Below are positions 31,776 to 42,494 of a stretch of DNA of 64,000 nucleotides, piece after piece; the first letter of the stretch is position 1; the number at the start of each line of letters is the position of its first letter. Below the pieces are notes generated by a model, which saw nothing but the letters and a program-made list of their open reading frames with translations, made no database searches and was not told the DNA's origin. This DNA is from Tremella fuciformis (lineage: Eukaryota; Basidiomycota; Tremellomycetes; Tremellales; Tremellaceae): the NCBI GenBank assembly GCA_032768795.1, contig CP136494.1, forward strand, positions 1-64,000. The letters are read 5' to 3'. The position numbers were made by a program, and so were the translations under genes.

Positions 31776-34700
31776 CTCTGTTGCGACGCGTGGCTCTGTT
31801 GGTCAGCCAGCAAACTTCCGCGAGCTCCTATTTTTTCTGAATCAGAGCTCAGAGTGTTGCCCAATCGTCGAGTTACTGAGGCTCTTTCCGTCATCAGTTT
31901 GAAACCATGATGGTCATCACAACAACTCACGTTTCGAAATGACCATCCGCCAAGCATCATGCTTCCGTGACCGGCGGGACACTCTTGCCCTTCCAACAAG
32001 CCCATCTGTGAGATGAATCTGGTCGGCCCCCCCCCCCCCCCCCCCCCCTTCGAGTAAGGGTTCATCTCTTCGTAAGCCCCGGCAAAGGCTGGCTCGCGGA
32101 TGTACAAACACCAAGGCAAATGCGCGTCATCAAGCACATAACCGACTGTCCCATCACAATCGAGATCTGCTCCCTGATGTTTACTTTGCGGAGCTACTTC
32201 GATTCCAGCTGCACCATCGCCTCTTGCCTCTTGAGAAGCGTGATAGCGTTGCGAGGACTCGGCGGCCAGATCTCCTTTTTCATTGGCGATAGTGGATTTC
32301 AGAGCCTCTGCACTTCTGTGGATGGTCCAGGGTCGCACTCAGTCTGCCCTTCACTTTGTCGTGCGCGATAGGTGTTGGCCCGTCACTCTGCAGAGACGGC
32401 GTCTGAGGAGATTTGCCAAACATTCAGGTTCGACTGCAGCTTGCGGTCGCGAGGGCGAGTCAACTGAGCACGCACTGGATGGTGCTCGCTCGATCTCGAG
32501 CTGGAACTGCTGTGTCTGGTCCGTCGAGGGTTCTTGCCGACTGATGTCGTGCGCGTTCGAGTCGGCATACGTATGTACGCAGCATGGGCAGCGCTTTAAC
32601 GGACCACTCGCTGACCCGGCCATGTCGGATTTGTCCATGTCCATCCCAATTGTGTTGGCAAATCTCGACAGATAATCGAGGATCAGCATCTATCTGCAAT
32701 TCAATGGAGCGGATGGCTTTCGAGAGCCTGAGCCCAGTTGATATATATGCCACGATATGCTACCGGATGACAGATGTATAATACATTCTTGGAAGAGAGG
32801 ACCAGCCGGTGAGTTTGACATTGGCCCACGTCACATGAAGCCACGGGTTCGGTCAACACAGCTGGCAACCGTTTGGACAACAGGCTCTGGCTCAACAAGC
32901 CTTGCAACCTGTCGGCCAGGCGTACAATAGTGAGCTTCAGTCCCAGATGGTCCCTCGACCGGCTTACAGGCAGCCGCAGCAGCTTATGCCCTCCCCTGGG
33001 ATCTCAGTCCCTCCCCGGCCGCCTTCTGATCTGCGATCGCAGAATCCACTCGGCCGTTCAATGCAGCAAAGCTTGCGCTGGGCGCGCGCAAGTCCCCGCA
33101 GGTAGGTGGCGATCACGCATCTCCCATCTATCGACAAACTCTCGTCACACGAAACGAGTATGCGAGCGTCGCCAATGGAGATGGGTTTCCGTGCGACCAC
33201 TGGCCAATCGTAATTGACTGTTGGCGATAGCGTGCACTGCTACTGACCGTGGACGAGACCCACTGAACACTACCAGTGACCACTGACCATTGGCCACCGG
33301 CCACCGGCCACCGTACAGCTGCTGCTCATAGCCTGCCTGCCACATGCTCGTGGGCCGCTGAGCCTCCCTCCAGACTGTCCATCAGATGGTCAGCCCGGCT
33401 TCTGTCATACAGCAGTAACTACGTCCCCTACTGATTCTCAAGCCAACCTGAGCTTCCAGTCAGTTCTCACTGTCAATCATCCTTAAAAACATTTGGCCAG
33501 CTTGCAAGGGGATGTCTTTGGCGTGTTCGTACAGATCTCGTGCTGGGCGCACTTTGTTCCTCCAGGGCAAGCTGTAGCTCTTGAAGACGGCATCTGCTTG
33601 AATGATCGAGCTGGCATTCAAATGCCTTCAATCGACGCGGGGAGGCGAGGGGAGTTGTCGCCGGTCTACACCGTCATGACCAACGGCATGCTCCTCGATC
33701 GGTTTGCTTTTGTAAAGATCCCGACTTCAAGGAGGATGGTCAAGTCCCTCCTTGATTGTCGTTTCGTTTCAACGATAAATCATGGGCAGGTAAGCAGATC
33801 ATGCCGAGTGCCTGCCATCCAGCCACTGGCGATGACGATGATGATGACGATAGCGATGACAAGAGAACCTTTGTCGACCACTTCCAACTCTCTCGACCAG
33901 ACCACAAGATCGTCGTGAGATTTTCTTCTGCGATCCATTCCATCCCTGGTCAACGAGGCATGGACGAGCTTGACAAATACTCTACACACTCACGTTTCGT
34001 CTGCGTCTGCTCTCAAAGACCTCCCCCTCGGAGAGTCAGTCATCAACAGACTATCCAAGCCACGCTCAAAAGGAGGACATGGAGGATGGATGAATGAATG
34101 AATCAGCGCGGTCACCCCACGGCAAGCGAAACACTGACACAACATGAGCAGCAGCGAGCGTTTTTACATCCAGACCTACGTATAATGTCCCAAAAGGTCA
34201 TACTGGCTATGTACCTCTACCTCGAGCGCAGGAACCACGTCGTCGAAAGCGAGGATCATCCAGCGCGGGTGCCGCCACCTGCTTCCCGAGCTTGAGCTGC
34301 TGCCGATTCTCTGGCAGGACGTCATCTCACATATCCCACAGCTCCTGGCCACATACAAGCTATCCCCGGCGGAGAGGATCATCTCCTGACCAGCGCATAC
34401 GTCAGCCAGCCACTACAGCACCTGCCCGACTGTTTCCGGCTTACCACCTTCTCTCACAATCTCGTCTCGTCTCGTCTCGTCGCTCGAGTTCACCTCCATC
34501 CCAAGGACCCAACCCATCTAATCGTCACCCCGTCTACACGTACAATCGTGTACGTGCGTACAGTTGACAAGGTAAAAGGAGGACGCCGAGTCAATGGTCC
34601 TGTAAGGCGGCCGCTGTCAGACGGGGATATGCTGACAATCAGCATCTCTCGATTGGTCCTCCTGCCCGACCCAATGTGATTCAATTATGTGAGTGTCCTC

Positions 34701-34928
34701 CCACTGAAAGGTTCAGGCTTTGTCCGGTTGACAGATGCAGATGGTCAGTCGATTGATAGCCCCTTCGCTCAATCCCCTGGCACTGTTGAGTTCGGGATGG
34801 CAGAGAGGAGACCAATACCTGCTCGTCCGTATCTTGTGTTTCGGCTGCCGTAGTGACCGCCATGTTGATACAGGCTGTGACACTGTGTACAGGTTGAAGG
34901 GTAATAGAGAGATGGGCATTGCACTCAG
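31776..34928. other. Region without a supported gene
   Basis: Only short unshared frames. It contains a 22-base C homopolymer (32027-32048), tandem GGCCACC units (about 33292-33312), a CGATGA-type run (about 33831-33860) and (CTCGT)n at about 34465-34487. Confidence 0.35.
32027..32048. repeat. Poly-C homopolymer, 22 bases
   Basis: An uninterrupted run of 22 C. Length may be an assembly or sequencing estimate. Confidence 0.85.
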
Positions 34929-35110
34929 TGTCGGATCGAACAACAGGCCCCGAGTGGTTACCCCGAGAACGCCTCATGGGGTCGGAACACCTCTTTAGGC
35001 AGGATGCTGATAAGAGCGATAATGGTCATAGGGCGATGCAGAGGCGATATAACTTACATAAGCACAATATCATCGATAGACGAATGTATAGCTCTCATCA
35101 TTGTACAACA
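34929..35110 (+). repeat. Solo LTR-like sequence, copia type
   Basis: It starts TGTCGGATCGAACAAC, includes GAACGCCTCATGGGGTCGGAA and GATGCTGATAAG, and ends GCTCTCATCATTGTACAACA, matching the layout of the other copia LTRs here. The flanks (CTCAG and CAGAG) do not form a clear target duplication. Confidence 0.65.
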
Positions 35111-35336
35111 CAGAGTAGCTATCGAGGCGGAAGAGAGAGACATGTGTCGCAAAGAGCTGAAGAGCAGAGCAGTCTTGAGTTGAACCTTTGCGATAAGGTC
35201 AACGATCGGGTCTGGGACGCCTGAGTATTATTTGGGCATTTAACAAGGTAAGTGTCATGTCTCGCAACCAAAGCTATATTTCCAGAGACAACTAGCATAC
35301 TACTATAGTAGTTGGCCTGTTGTTGCAATTCTCCCG

Positions 35337-35358
35337 GCCAGGCCAGGCCAGGCCAGGC
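35337..35358. repeat. GGCCA tandem repeat
   Basis: Four to five copies of CCAGG/GGCCA, close to a TATATATA box at about 35391. Confidence 0.7.
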
Positions 35359-35561
35359 ATGCTGATGGGATGGCTGTCAAGAAAAGTTGTATATATACCA
35401 GCGAGAAACCAGACTACGGACGATCGGGTCCTGTTATGATCCGGTCACCGTTGCCACCCATACAGGCCCCCCACCGTCCGCCACCCGGATCGCAACACTC
35501 CAAGCTGGAATACCGGAAGGGTTCACTCTCCAAGATGGAACACTGGAAGGGTCTACCGCCA

Positions 35562-35633
35562 GGTGACGGACGCCAGGTGGAATCAGGGAATGCCAGGTGA
35601 CGCCAGGTGAAGTCAGGTGACGCCAGGTGACCC
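35562..35633. repeat. CCAGGTGACG short tandem repeats
   Basis: Seven forms of CCAGGTGACG/CAGGTGGAATC at 10-20-bp intervals. Part of a repeat-rich upstream region (35500-35730). Confidence 0.7.
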
Positions 35634-35759
35634 CGAGTGGAACTAGGAACCCAGGCCGGCCCGTACTGGCGCCAAGGTGGCACCAGCCCGGAGTCAGGTG
35701 GAGTGAGTGGCAACTCCAGGTGAAGGAGTTGCGCACACGGATTTGCCACCCAGCCCGTA

Positions 35760-35772
35760 GACATATATAAAG
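35760..35772 (+). promoter_or_regulatory. TATA box
   Basis: ACATATATAAAGA lies downstream of the CAGGTG repeats and ~500 bp upstream of the split gene, or it belongs to an unrecognised LTR. Assignment is positional. Confidence 0.4.
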
Positions 35773-36457
35773 AGCCTACTTCTTGATCCTTCTCCCCAAG
35801 GATCAATCTATCGCAAGTTACACCTAGTCTTAGAGCCTTGCACCGAGCCTCCCTTCGCTCGCTTCGTCTTTACCTTTGCTCGCCACGACGCCTATCTCCG
35901 TGGGATCCTTCGAGCACTTCGACCATCAACATCCACACCGTGGCCTTCGTGGATTGTCGACCCTACTACGCCGTCCGACCAAGCCACAGGTTCAGTGGTT
36001 GTACCCCCTTCGCCTTCGGTGCAACCCGAGCTTGCCACATTACGACTACCGCTGTCTACTCGTTGCCGGACCTCAAGGCCGCCGGGTTCGAGTCGTAACA
36101 GGTCCCGACGGGTGCGTCCTCATTTCAGCTTTGCCAGTTCAAGTCCAGCCTGCTTGGACAAGAAAGCGGAATGGTCCGACTTGTTGAACGCCTCGTCGAG
36201 CACCTACCGGACAGCCTTGTGTCCATGCCCTCGACCGTTACAAAACACGGCAGACGTTGCAGGCAAGCATAGCCTGCGAGGCAGTCTTTGCTTTCAGCTT
36301 TCAGGACGTACTTGCCCCCACCCGTCGACAGATTCCTGCACGAGTCTACCGATACTGTCGCCAACACCGACGACCGCGGCTTGCAATTCGCAACCGACGA
36401 GGCATTCCAGGGGAAAGCCATGAGGCACGAGGCAAGAGCAGACCTTGGACCCGTCAT

Positions 36458-36621
36458 TGTTACACAATGATGAGAGCTATGCATTCGTCCATCTCTGCAG
36501 TTCTCTACTTATGAGCTGTCGCTCTGCTCAAGCCATCTACATAAGGTTACTCATTTGGCCGCAAGAGGCAATTCTGACCCTATGAGGCGTCCTCGGGGTC
36601 CTCGGGGCCTATTGTTCAACA
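36458..36621 (-). repeat. LTR of the intact copia (element 3' end)
   Basis: 164 bp. On the plus strand TGTTACACAATGATGAG ... GCCTATTGTTCAACA. It matches 41975-42138 base for base. Compared with the 155-bp solo LTR at 53897 it has one extra 9-bp CCCCGAGGA unit. Confidence 0.97.
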
Positions 36622-39600
36622 CTCCCCCTCGAAGTCTGCAGGCTGCAGGTGGCCGCAACAGGTCTGGCGGTTGTGCCAAGGACCTACCGGGCATCCCCAA
36701 GCCTGTTGATCTTCGCTCCAGGACGATAGAGGCCCGAGACCGCGCGTCGCGAGCGTCGCACGGTCCAGACCAACACTTCCTTCAGGCTGATGGGAAGGCG
36801 TCCGGCCGTTCTCCATCAATACCGACCCAAAATCGATGATCTTGGTGTCTGCCGGTAGCCCTGATCCTCTTTGGGATCCTCTGGCTCCCCCTGCATGCAT
36901 ACAGTCTCTCACTCCCCGTGCGCATGCAGCGAAGCGTTGCTGATGTGCGAGCTGATGGGTTTGACTAGCGGCATTTCGGCGTTTTGGCTTGACCACGTGG
37001 TGTGGCAGACGATTGGGAGCGCGACTGACTTTGTCATTCAACGTCTTCTCGCTACCGCCGACGTCTTCTAGATCGCTGATTGTGACTGCTAGGTGGACGA
37101 GAGCGCGCTCCCCGCCGGCGGGCGGACGGCCCAGGCCCAGAGCTTCAAAATGGCGGGCGTGCGCGGCAGCCGGAAGCGACTTGGTGAGGATGTCTGCCTT
37201 CTGGTCCGCAGAGCTGACGTACCGCAGGCTGACTTTGCCTGTGTCGACAAGTTCCCGGATCAAATGATGTTTTATGTCGATATGTTTGGTCCGGGAGTGA
37301 GTTGTGGGCTGCCCTGCGAGTCTGATGGACCCCTGGTTGTCGCAGGAGAGCGGCGTTGGCGATCTCTGCTCGAGTCCTAGCTCACAGAGCAGATTCCTGA
37401 GCCAAACCGCCTCCTTCGCGGCCTCGGCTACAGCGATGTATTCGGCCTCAACCGTCGATGTCGAGACCGTGGCTTGTCTGCGGGACGACCAGGTGATCGG
37501 CGAACCCCTGAACTCCATCAACCAGCCTGTGGTTGACCGCCGAGTGTCCTTGCAACCTGCCCAGTCCGAATCTACCCAACCCTGCAGCTCGCCGTCGCTG
37601 CCGCCCAGCCTGAGCCCAACAGTCCGTGTGTGGGCTAGGTAGGTCAGGACGCCTTGTGCGAGATCCCAGTGCTGACGGGTAGGTGTTGCGAGTGCCCTGG
37701 AGAGGTATGAGGCCGCGAACATGACATCCGGACGCGTGCAGCCCGCTAGCCATAAGAGACATCCGACAAGCTCTTGATAAGGCGTTAAGGCTGTCGACGC
37801 GTCCTCTGCATCGATCTTGGCGTCCTGCGGCAACGGTGTTGATCTGGTGCGTCGCCGAGCGTGCTCTGGGAACCTCTCGAGCACTCTGTCGACATATGCG
37901 GGCTGACTCAGCCAGATCGTCCGTCTAGCCTTGTCCTGCGATACCTTCATCCCGAGCACTGTTCCGACGTCGCCTATGACGGTGATCGTCCACTCAGCCT
38001 TGAGAGCGGTCCACAGGGCGTCGATCTCCCCCTGTGACGATGCGGCAATCACGATATCGTCGACATAGACCAGAACAAGCACCGTTCGGCCTTGAGACTG
38101 TCGCACATACAGTCCCCAGTCACCATTCGTCCTCTCAAAGCCTTGTCGACGTAGGACTCGTCCTAGCTCCTCCCACCAGTTCCTCGCTGACTGCTTTAGT
38201 CCGTATAAACTCTTCAGGAGCAGCAGAGCGTCGCAGCCCTGCCTCCGCCGCATCCCGTCGGGATAACGGATGTAGACTTCGGTGTCGATAGGACTGTTCA
38301 AGTAGGCGCCCTCGACATCGGCCTGCGCGACGATCATGCGGTCGGCTGCAGCGATTGCCAGCAACAGTCTCAGAGATCCAAGACGGCCTACCGGCGCAAA
38401 CGTCTCTTCAAAGTCGACGCCCGGCACCTGCGAGAAGCCCTGTGCGACGAGCCGAGCCTTGTGTTTGATGACATTGCCATCCGCATCGGTTTTGACCTTG
38501 AATACCCAACGCGAACCGACTGCTCTGCGATCTGCAGGCAACTTTACCTCGCGCCACGTCCCCTTACTCTCAATGTTCGAGATCTCTTTCTCCATGGCGG
38601 CGATCCATTCTGCTCTGTCGCCGCTAGCCATCGCCTCGGCCAGGTTTCTGGGATCCACAGGCATTACGGGGCCGTCGGCTGCATTGGCGGAGAGGAAGGC
38701 GAAAGGGCTGTGCAGCCGCTCAACGATCGCACCGAACTTTGGTGGCGGTCTCTTGTCTCGGATCGGCCGCCCGGCTTCATTCGTGGCCACGGGTTGCGGC
38801 AGAGGTGTCGCCGCGACGGGTACATACGTCCAGCGCTCGGCAACGGGAATTCTGGATCGATTGGTGGCTACAGGAAGACGGGACGGACGGGGGACCCGAG
38901 GCTGCTCGGGTGTGTTGGAAACGGCAACTGCGGGATCGTTGATTGTGAGCTCTTCCTCTGAGATCTCCACCCCAGCGACATTTTTCTGAGCTTGCCCCGA
39001 CTCCGGCTGATCGCCAGATACCTCCAGATCCTCTCTATTCTCATCCTGGCCTGAATGACTGGCGATCTTGCCTCCCATCGATCCAACAGGAATGAGCTCT
39101 GCTTGGTCGCTTTGGGTCACGTGACCAAATTCGGCCTCATCGTCCTTCGACATCTCGAGCACTTTGACGTCTCTTCGATGGGCAATCTCACCCGTGGCGT
39201 CAAGCTGCACGGTCCAGCCGCTCTGGGTCTCACTCTGACCGAGTATCCGACACGCCTCGCCGCGCTCTTGCGTGAAAGACGCCTTACGGCGGATCTGAGA
39301 CGGGATCTGCGCATGGCATCTCTGCCCGAATCGTAGGACGGACTCTAGGCCTCTCTCACGCCCTGTAAGCGCGCTCCAGGCCGATAAGCCCGTCCGTGCT
39401 GATACAGACAGCTTCATGATGATCACGGCTGCGTATCGAGCCGCAAAAGACCAATAGGCGTGCGGTAGACGGCTGTCGGCCAGCATCGCGGCTGTCATGT
39501 CTTTGATGGTGCGTATCGTTCGTTCAGCCGCCCCGTTGAGCTCGGGCGTGTAGCGCGGGGTCATGTAATGCTGTATCCCGGCTGACTGATAGAAGGCGCG

Positions 39601-41631
39601 GGCCTCCAGGCTGTCGAACTCGCCTCCGCCGTCGCTGCGGATGACCCGGACGCGATCTCCAAGTTGTCGCTCGATTTTGGCTATAAACTGCTGCAAGGCG
39701 TTGAATGCCTCGGACTTGCGACCTATCGGGACCACGCCCAGGATCTTGCTCGAGCGCTCGATAGCTACGAGCATGTTCTCACACCCGTCGACAGACGTCT
39801 CAAATGGCCCGGTAATGTCGACATCAACGCCGACACCGTCGCCGCCGCCTTTGAGCAGCGGGGCGTCACCAGCCTTCGGCGGCCTGGTGATCTTAGTGCG
39901 GGCGCATACCTCACATGCAGCGGTAACGAATGGGTCGTCTTTATAGGCTCGCCAGGGCTCGGTGAGTAGGTCTTTCCTACCCAGCTCTTTGAGCCGCTCG
40001 ACGCCTATATGACCTAGACGCTGATGTTCAGCTTCTAGCGGCGAGCGCGTGTCGACGGCAGTTGTGAGCAGAATCGTCGGTCGTGTCGTCCCGAGCCGGA
40101 CGGTCCAAAGCGATCCTCTCTTCCGCAGAGCTAGCCTTTCCTGCCGTCGCTCGAGCGTCCCGCCGTCGCCCTTAAGATCGGCCCGCCAGCCCCATCGCAG
40201 CAGCCTTGACAGGGAGCAGAGGCTGATTCGAGCTGTCGGGACGTGGTAGACGTCTCGGAGCGTGAGGCGTTGCCCAGACGACAGGACAAGATCTATCTCG
40301 CCTACCTCAACAGCCTGCATTGTGGCTGTGTCGTTTGCTAGCCCAAAGACTCGAGGCTTGTCAAGCCGACGGACACGCTTTAGGATCGACCTGTGCGGTG
40401 TCAAGTGGTCGGTAGCTCCGCTGTCAAGGACCCAGACGGGCTCGACGGCCTCTGACTCGACCTGCAGAGTGTCTGCGGTGAACAGAGCATCATTACTAGA
40501 CTCTGCAGACCCGTTCTCGAACCACGGGTCATCGAGCTGGTCGGGAAAGACGATGCGATCGTCGCTGTCGTCATCGAGCTCGGCCCATTCGGTGGCGGCA
40601 ACGGTGAGGCCTGCCCACGGATCCATGTCAACTTCCAGGGCTGCAGCGAGCAGTCCCGAGTCGGCTTTAGGAGGAATCGTGATCCTCTTATCGGCTGCGG
40701 CGACGTCCTGGCGATCTTGGACGCCCTTACGTTCGCCTCGGCCGCCTCTCTGCCGAGCAGGGCGTCCGCCGCGGCCCTGCAGGCCACCGCGCTGCAGCTC
40801 TGCGGCCTTCTTGCGACAATCACGCTCCCAATGGCCCTTCTTGCCACAATGACGACATTCGTCATTGGTCTTGTCTCTCTCGAACCGAGGGCGGCGGTCG
40901 ACAGCCATCGCGAGCGGTTTGCCGCCTCCATTACCTTGCCGTTGAGGCGGCCTTGCCCGCCGTCGCGCGATCTCGGTAGTGTATTTTGAGAGCACGACGG
41001 CCCAGGACTGCTTGTCCTTGGCAATGGGGGCCAATTCAGCCCTTACGATGTTGAAAGCGGGGTCCAGGATCGTGGCGAGGAACCTCTGAGCGCGCTCGGT
41101 GTCGCTCAGGACGATCCCGACGCGCTTGCCGTCCGAAATCGCCTTGGAAAACGTCTCTACATGAGCGCTCATTTCGTCCGCAGAGGCGTCGCCTCTGAGA
41201 TCGAGCGTCCACAGGCGGGCGTGCACGATCCTCTGATTCTCGAGCAGATCGGCCTCGTGCATCTTGTCGCAATACAGCCACATATCGGCTGCAGCAAGCA
41301 GGTCTTCAATGTCGAGCCGAACGGCCTCCGAAACCGTCCCCTTCAACATTGCCTGCGCCCTGCTCTCTCGGGCTTGCCACCTCTCCCAGTCCTTCTTATC
41401 CTCGCTTGTCATGGCCCCACCGATATCCGAGCCTGTCGGCATGACGGAACCAGCTCGAGTGCGGCGCTCGGTGGCTGCGACGCGCCCTGGCTCGAGATCG
41501 AGGCCCAAGGCTGCATTCCAGCAGTCTCCGAGCTGCAGAGCGACTTCTACGGCCGCCCGCCATGGGGCGTATGATGCAGGATCATGCGAGAGCTTTGGGA
41601 TCGCGTCAATGTTGACTCTGGTGGCAGACAT
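36616..41631 (-). CDS. Copia Gag-Pol polyprotein, intact
   Basis: 1671 residues from M-S-A-T-R-V-N-I-D (an in-frame GTG 23 codons upstream is less likely). Gag runs to ~250. The zinc knuckle C-R-H-C-G-K-K-G-H-W-E-R-D-C is at ~257-270. Protease D-S-G-A-T-D-H is at ~402. Integrase: the H-H-C-C start near 535 (H-Q-R-L-G-H, C-E-V-C), then catalytic Asp ~602 (D-I-T-G-P-F), Asp ~664 (S-D-G-G-G-E-F) and Glu ~700 (N-G-A-A-E-R). Reverse transcriptase begins ~1010 with Y-V-D-D at ~1188; RNase H has D-S-D-W-A-G (~1355), V-E-A-E-Y (~1395) and K-A-D-I-L-T-K (~1478). A tail of ~180 residues follows, ending D-F-E-G-E-C, with the stop inside the LTR. Domain order PR-IN-RT-RH is diagnostic of copia. Confidence 0.95.
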   Translation of the reverse strand: MSATRVNIDAIPKLSHDPASYAPWRAAVEVALQLGDCWNAALGLDLEPGRVAATERRTRAGSVMPTGSDIGGAMTSEDKKDWERWQARESRAQAMLKGTVSEAVRLDIEDLLAAADMWLYCDKMHEADLLENQRIVHARLWTLDLRGDASADEMSAHVETFSKAISDGKRVGIVLSDTERAQRFLATILDPAFNIVRAELAPIAKDKQSWAVVLSKYTTEIARRRARPPQRQGNGGGKPLAMAVDRRPRFERDKTNDECRHCGKKGHWERDCRKKAAELQRGGLQGRGGRPARQRGGRGERKGVQDRQDVAAADKRITIPPKADSGLLAAALEVDMDPWAGLTVAATEWAELDDDSDDRIVFPDQLDDPWFENGSAESSNDALFTADTLQVESEAVEPVWVLDSGATDHLTPHRSILKRVRRLDKPRVFGLANDTATMQAVEVGEIDLVLSSGQRLTLRDVYHVPTARISLCSLSRLLRWGWRADLKGDGGTLERRQERLALRKRGSLWTVRLGTTRPTILLTTAVDTRSPLEAEHQRLGHIGVERLKELGRKDLLTEPWRAYKDDPFVTAACEVCARTKITRPPKAGDAPLLKGGGDGVGVDVDITGPFETSVDGCENMLVAIERSSKILGVVPIGRKSEAFNALQQFIAKIERQLGDRVRVIRSDGGGEFDSLEARAFYQSAGIQHYMTPRYTPELNGAAERTIRTIKDMTAAMLADSRLPHAYWSFAARYAAVIIMKLSVSARTGLSAWSALTGRERGLESVLRFGQRCHAQIPSQIRRKASFTQERGEACRILGQSETQSGWTVQLDATGEIAHRRDVKVLEMSKDDEAEFGHVTQSDQAELIPVGSMGGKIASHSGQDENREDLEVSGDQPESGQAQKNVAGVEISEEELTINDPAVAVSNTPEQPRVPRPSRLPVATNRSRIPVAERWTYVPVAATPLPQPVATNEAGRPIRDKRPPPKFGAIVERLHSPFAFLSANAADGPVMPVDPRNLAEAMASGDRAEWIAAMEKEISNIESKGTWREVKLPADRRAVGSRWVFKVKTDADGNVIKHKARLVAQGFSQVPGVDFEETFAPVGRLGSLRLLLAIAAADRMIVAQADVEGAYLNSPIDTEVYIRYPDGMRRRQGCDALLLLKSLYGLKQSARNWWEELGRVLRRQGFERTNGDWGLYVRQSQGRTVLVLVYVDDIVIAASSQGEIDALWTALKAEWTITVIGDVGTVLGMKVSQDKARRTIWLSQPAYVDRVLERFPEHARRRTRSTPLPQDAKIDAEDASTALTPYQELVGCLLWLAGCTRPDVMFAASYLSRALATPTRQHWDLAQGVLTYLAHTRTVGLRLGGSDGELQGWVDSDWAGCKDTRRSTTGWLMEFRGSPITWSSRRQATVSTSTVEAEYIAVAEAAKEAVWLRNLLCELGLEQRSPTPLSCDNQGSIRLAGQPTTHSRTKHIDIKHHLIRELVDTGKVSLRYVSSADQKADILTKSLPAAAHARHFEALGLGRPPAGGERALVHLAVTISDLEDVGGSEKTLNDKVSRAPNRLPHHVVKPKRRNAASQTHQLAHQQRFAACARGVRDCMHAGGARGSQRGSGLPADTKIIDFGSVLMENGRTPSHQPEGSVGLDRATLATRGLGPLSSWSEDQQAWGCPVGPWHNRQTCCGHLQPADFEGEC

Positions 41632-41958
41632 CGCGATAATGGTAGGTAAAGGTGGTCTGTGCGCACGCGGGGGTGCTGATTTTGATAGATATGACGGCAC
41701 GGTGTGCGTCAGCGGAACGATACCTCGCTGGGGACGACTTTCGCGATAGAGCGCCTGTTACTAGGCCCGACGCTCTCCCTGTGTGCTTACGAGGTGTTCT
41801 CGTTCTTCCTCTAGCCTTCTCTGACGGCTAGGAACTGCTCTCGAGCGTCCGCGACGGTAGACGGCGACGGCTCGGTTTGTGGCGGTGTCTAGAGCGTCTG
41901 CGGCGGCGGCGACGGCTCGATAGACAGCCCGTATGCTCTCTGTAGTCTCGGGCTGAGA

Positions 41959-41974
41959 CTTGGGACTTTTAATC
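41959..41974 (-). other. Candidate primer-binding site next to 5' LTR
   Basis: The plus-strand reading CTTGGGACTTTTAATC directly adjoins the LTR start. GACTTTTAATC looks like an anticodon arm with loop CTTTTAA (anticodon TTT, Lys), which suggests priming by an internally cleaved tRNA as in Drosophila copia. The element at 28381-28394 has TGGGACTTTTGGTC at the same place. No 3'-terminal tRNA match (TGG start) is present. Confidence 0.4.
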
Positions 41975-42138
41975 TGTTACACAATGATGAGAGCTATGCA
42001 TTCGTCCATCTCTGCAGTTCTCTACTTATGAGCTGTCGCTCTGCTCAAGCCATCTACATAAGGTTACTCATTTGGCCGCAAGAGGCAATTCTGACCCTAT
42101 GAGGCGTCCTCGGGGTCCTCGGGGCCTATTGTTCAACA
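41975..42138 (-). repeat. LTR of the intact copia (element 5' end)
   Basis: 164 bp, identical by eye to 36458-36621. Followed by the GTCAT target duplication. Confidence 0.97.
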
Positions 42139-42494
42139 GTCATCAGTTCTCTCAGAGGCCAAAATCCAAAAAACAATCCGTTTGGAACTCGTTTGTCAAA
42201 GACGTCAACGATCACCTCTTGGACCTCGATTGACTCCTTTTTGCTGTACCTTGAGGACACTGATTGCGGGCGGAAGCTGATACGCAGTGGGAGCACCACT
42301 GTCGTCCTCATGTTTGACCGGACCATTCGTCGGTGAGTGAGTCATTAGGCTCATTTCCCCCAGAAAGCCCCAATCTTTGTTTCAGTGGAAAGGCCAAAAA
42401 ACCTGCATGAGACAGACTGCATACCAGGCATCAACGATAACTACTCTACGAGTAACTAGAAAACGTAGCTCTGATGGTGAACCGACCCGCAAGA

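Larger units (their letters stand above)
36458..42138 (-). mobile_element. Complete Ty1/copia retrotransposon
   Basis: 5.68 kb in total. The two 164-bp LTRs read identical, and 5-bp target duplications GTCAT lie at 36453-36457 and 42139-42143. One uninterrupted Gag-Pol frame runs between them on the minus strand. The polypurine tract GAGGGGGAG (complement at 36622-36630) abuts the 3' LTR. All catalytic motifs are present, so it is potentially active and very young. It sits inside the split gene. Confidence 0.97.
36288..42410 (+). pseudogene. Gene split by the intact copia element
   Basis: With 36458-42143 removed (element plus one GTCAT copy), the frame of 36288-36457 continues through 42144-42332 without a stop. 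It meets a GTGAGT donor at 42333; after a 53-nt intron (ending TTGTTTCAG at 42385) it continues for eight codons to TGA at 42408. The joined frame is about 127 codons. The left edge is probably an exon start after CTTTGCTTTCAG; upstream exons are not resolved (open frames at 35995-36423 are candidates). Family not recognised. The insertion must disrupt the protein. Confidence 0.5.

Noticed and set aside
34929..35110. Target-site duplication for this LTR
   Set aside because: Flanking CTCAG and CAGAG are not a direct repeat at the expected edges.
38336..38989. 217-codon plus-strand frame inside the intact copia
   Set aside because: Antisense shadow of the reverse transcriptase and linker region.
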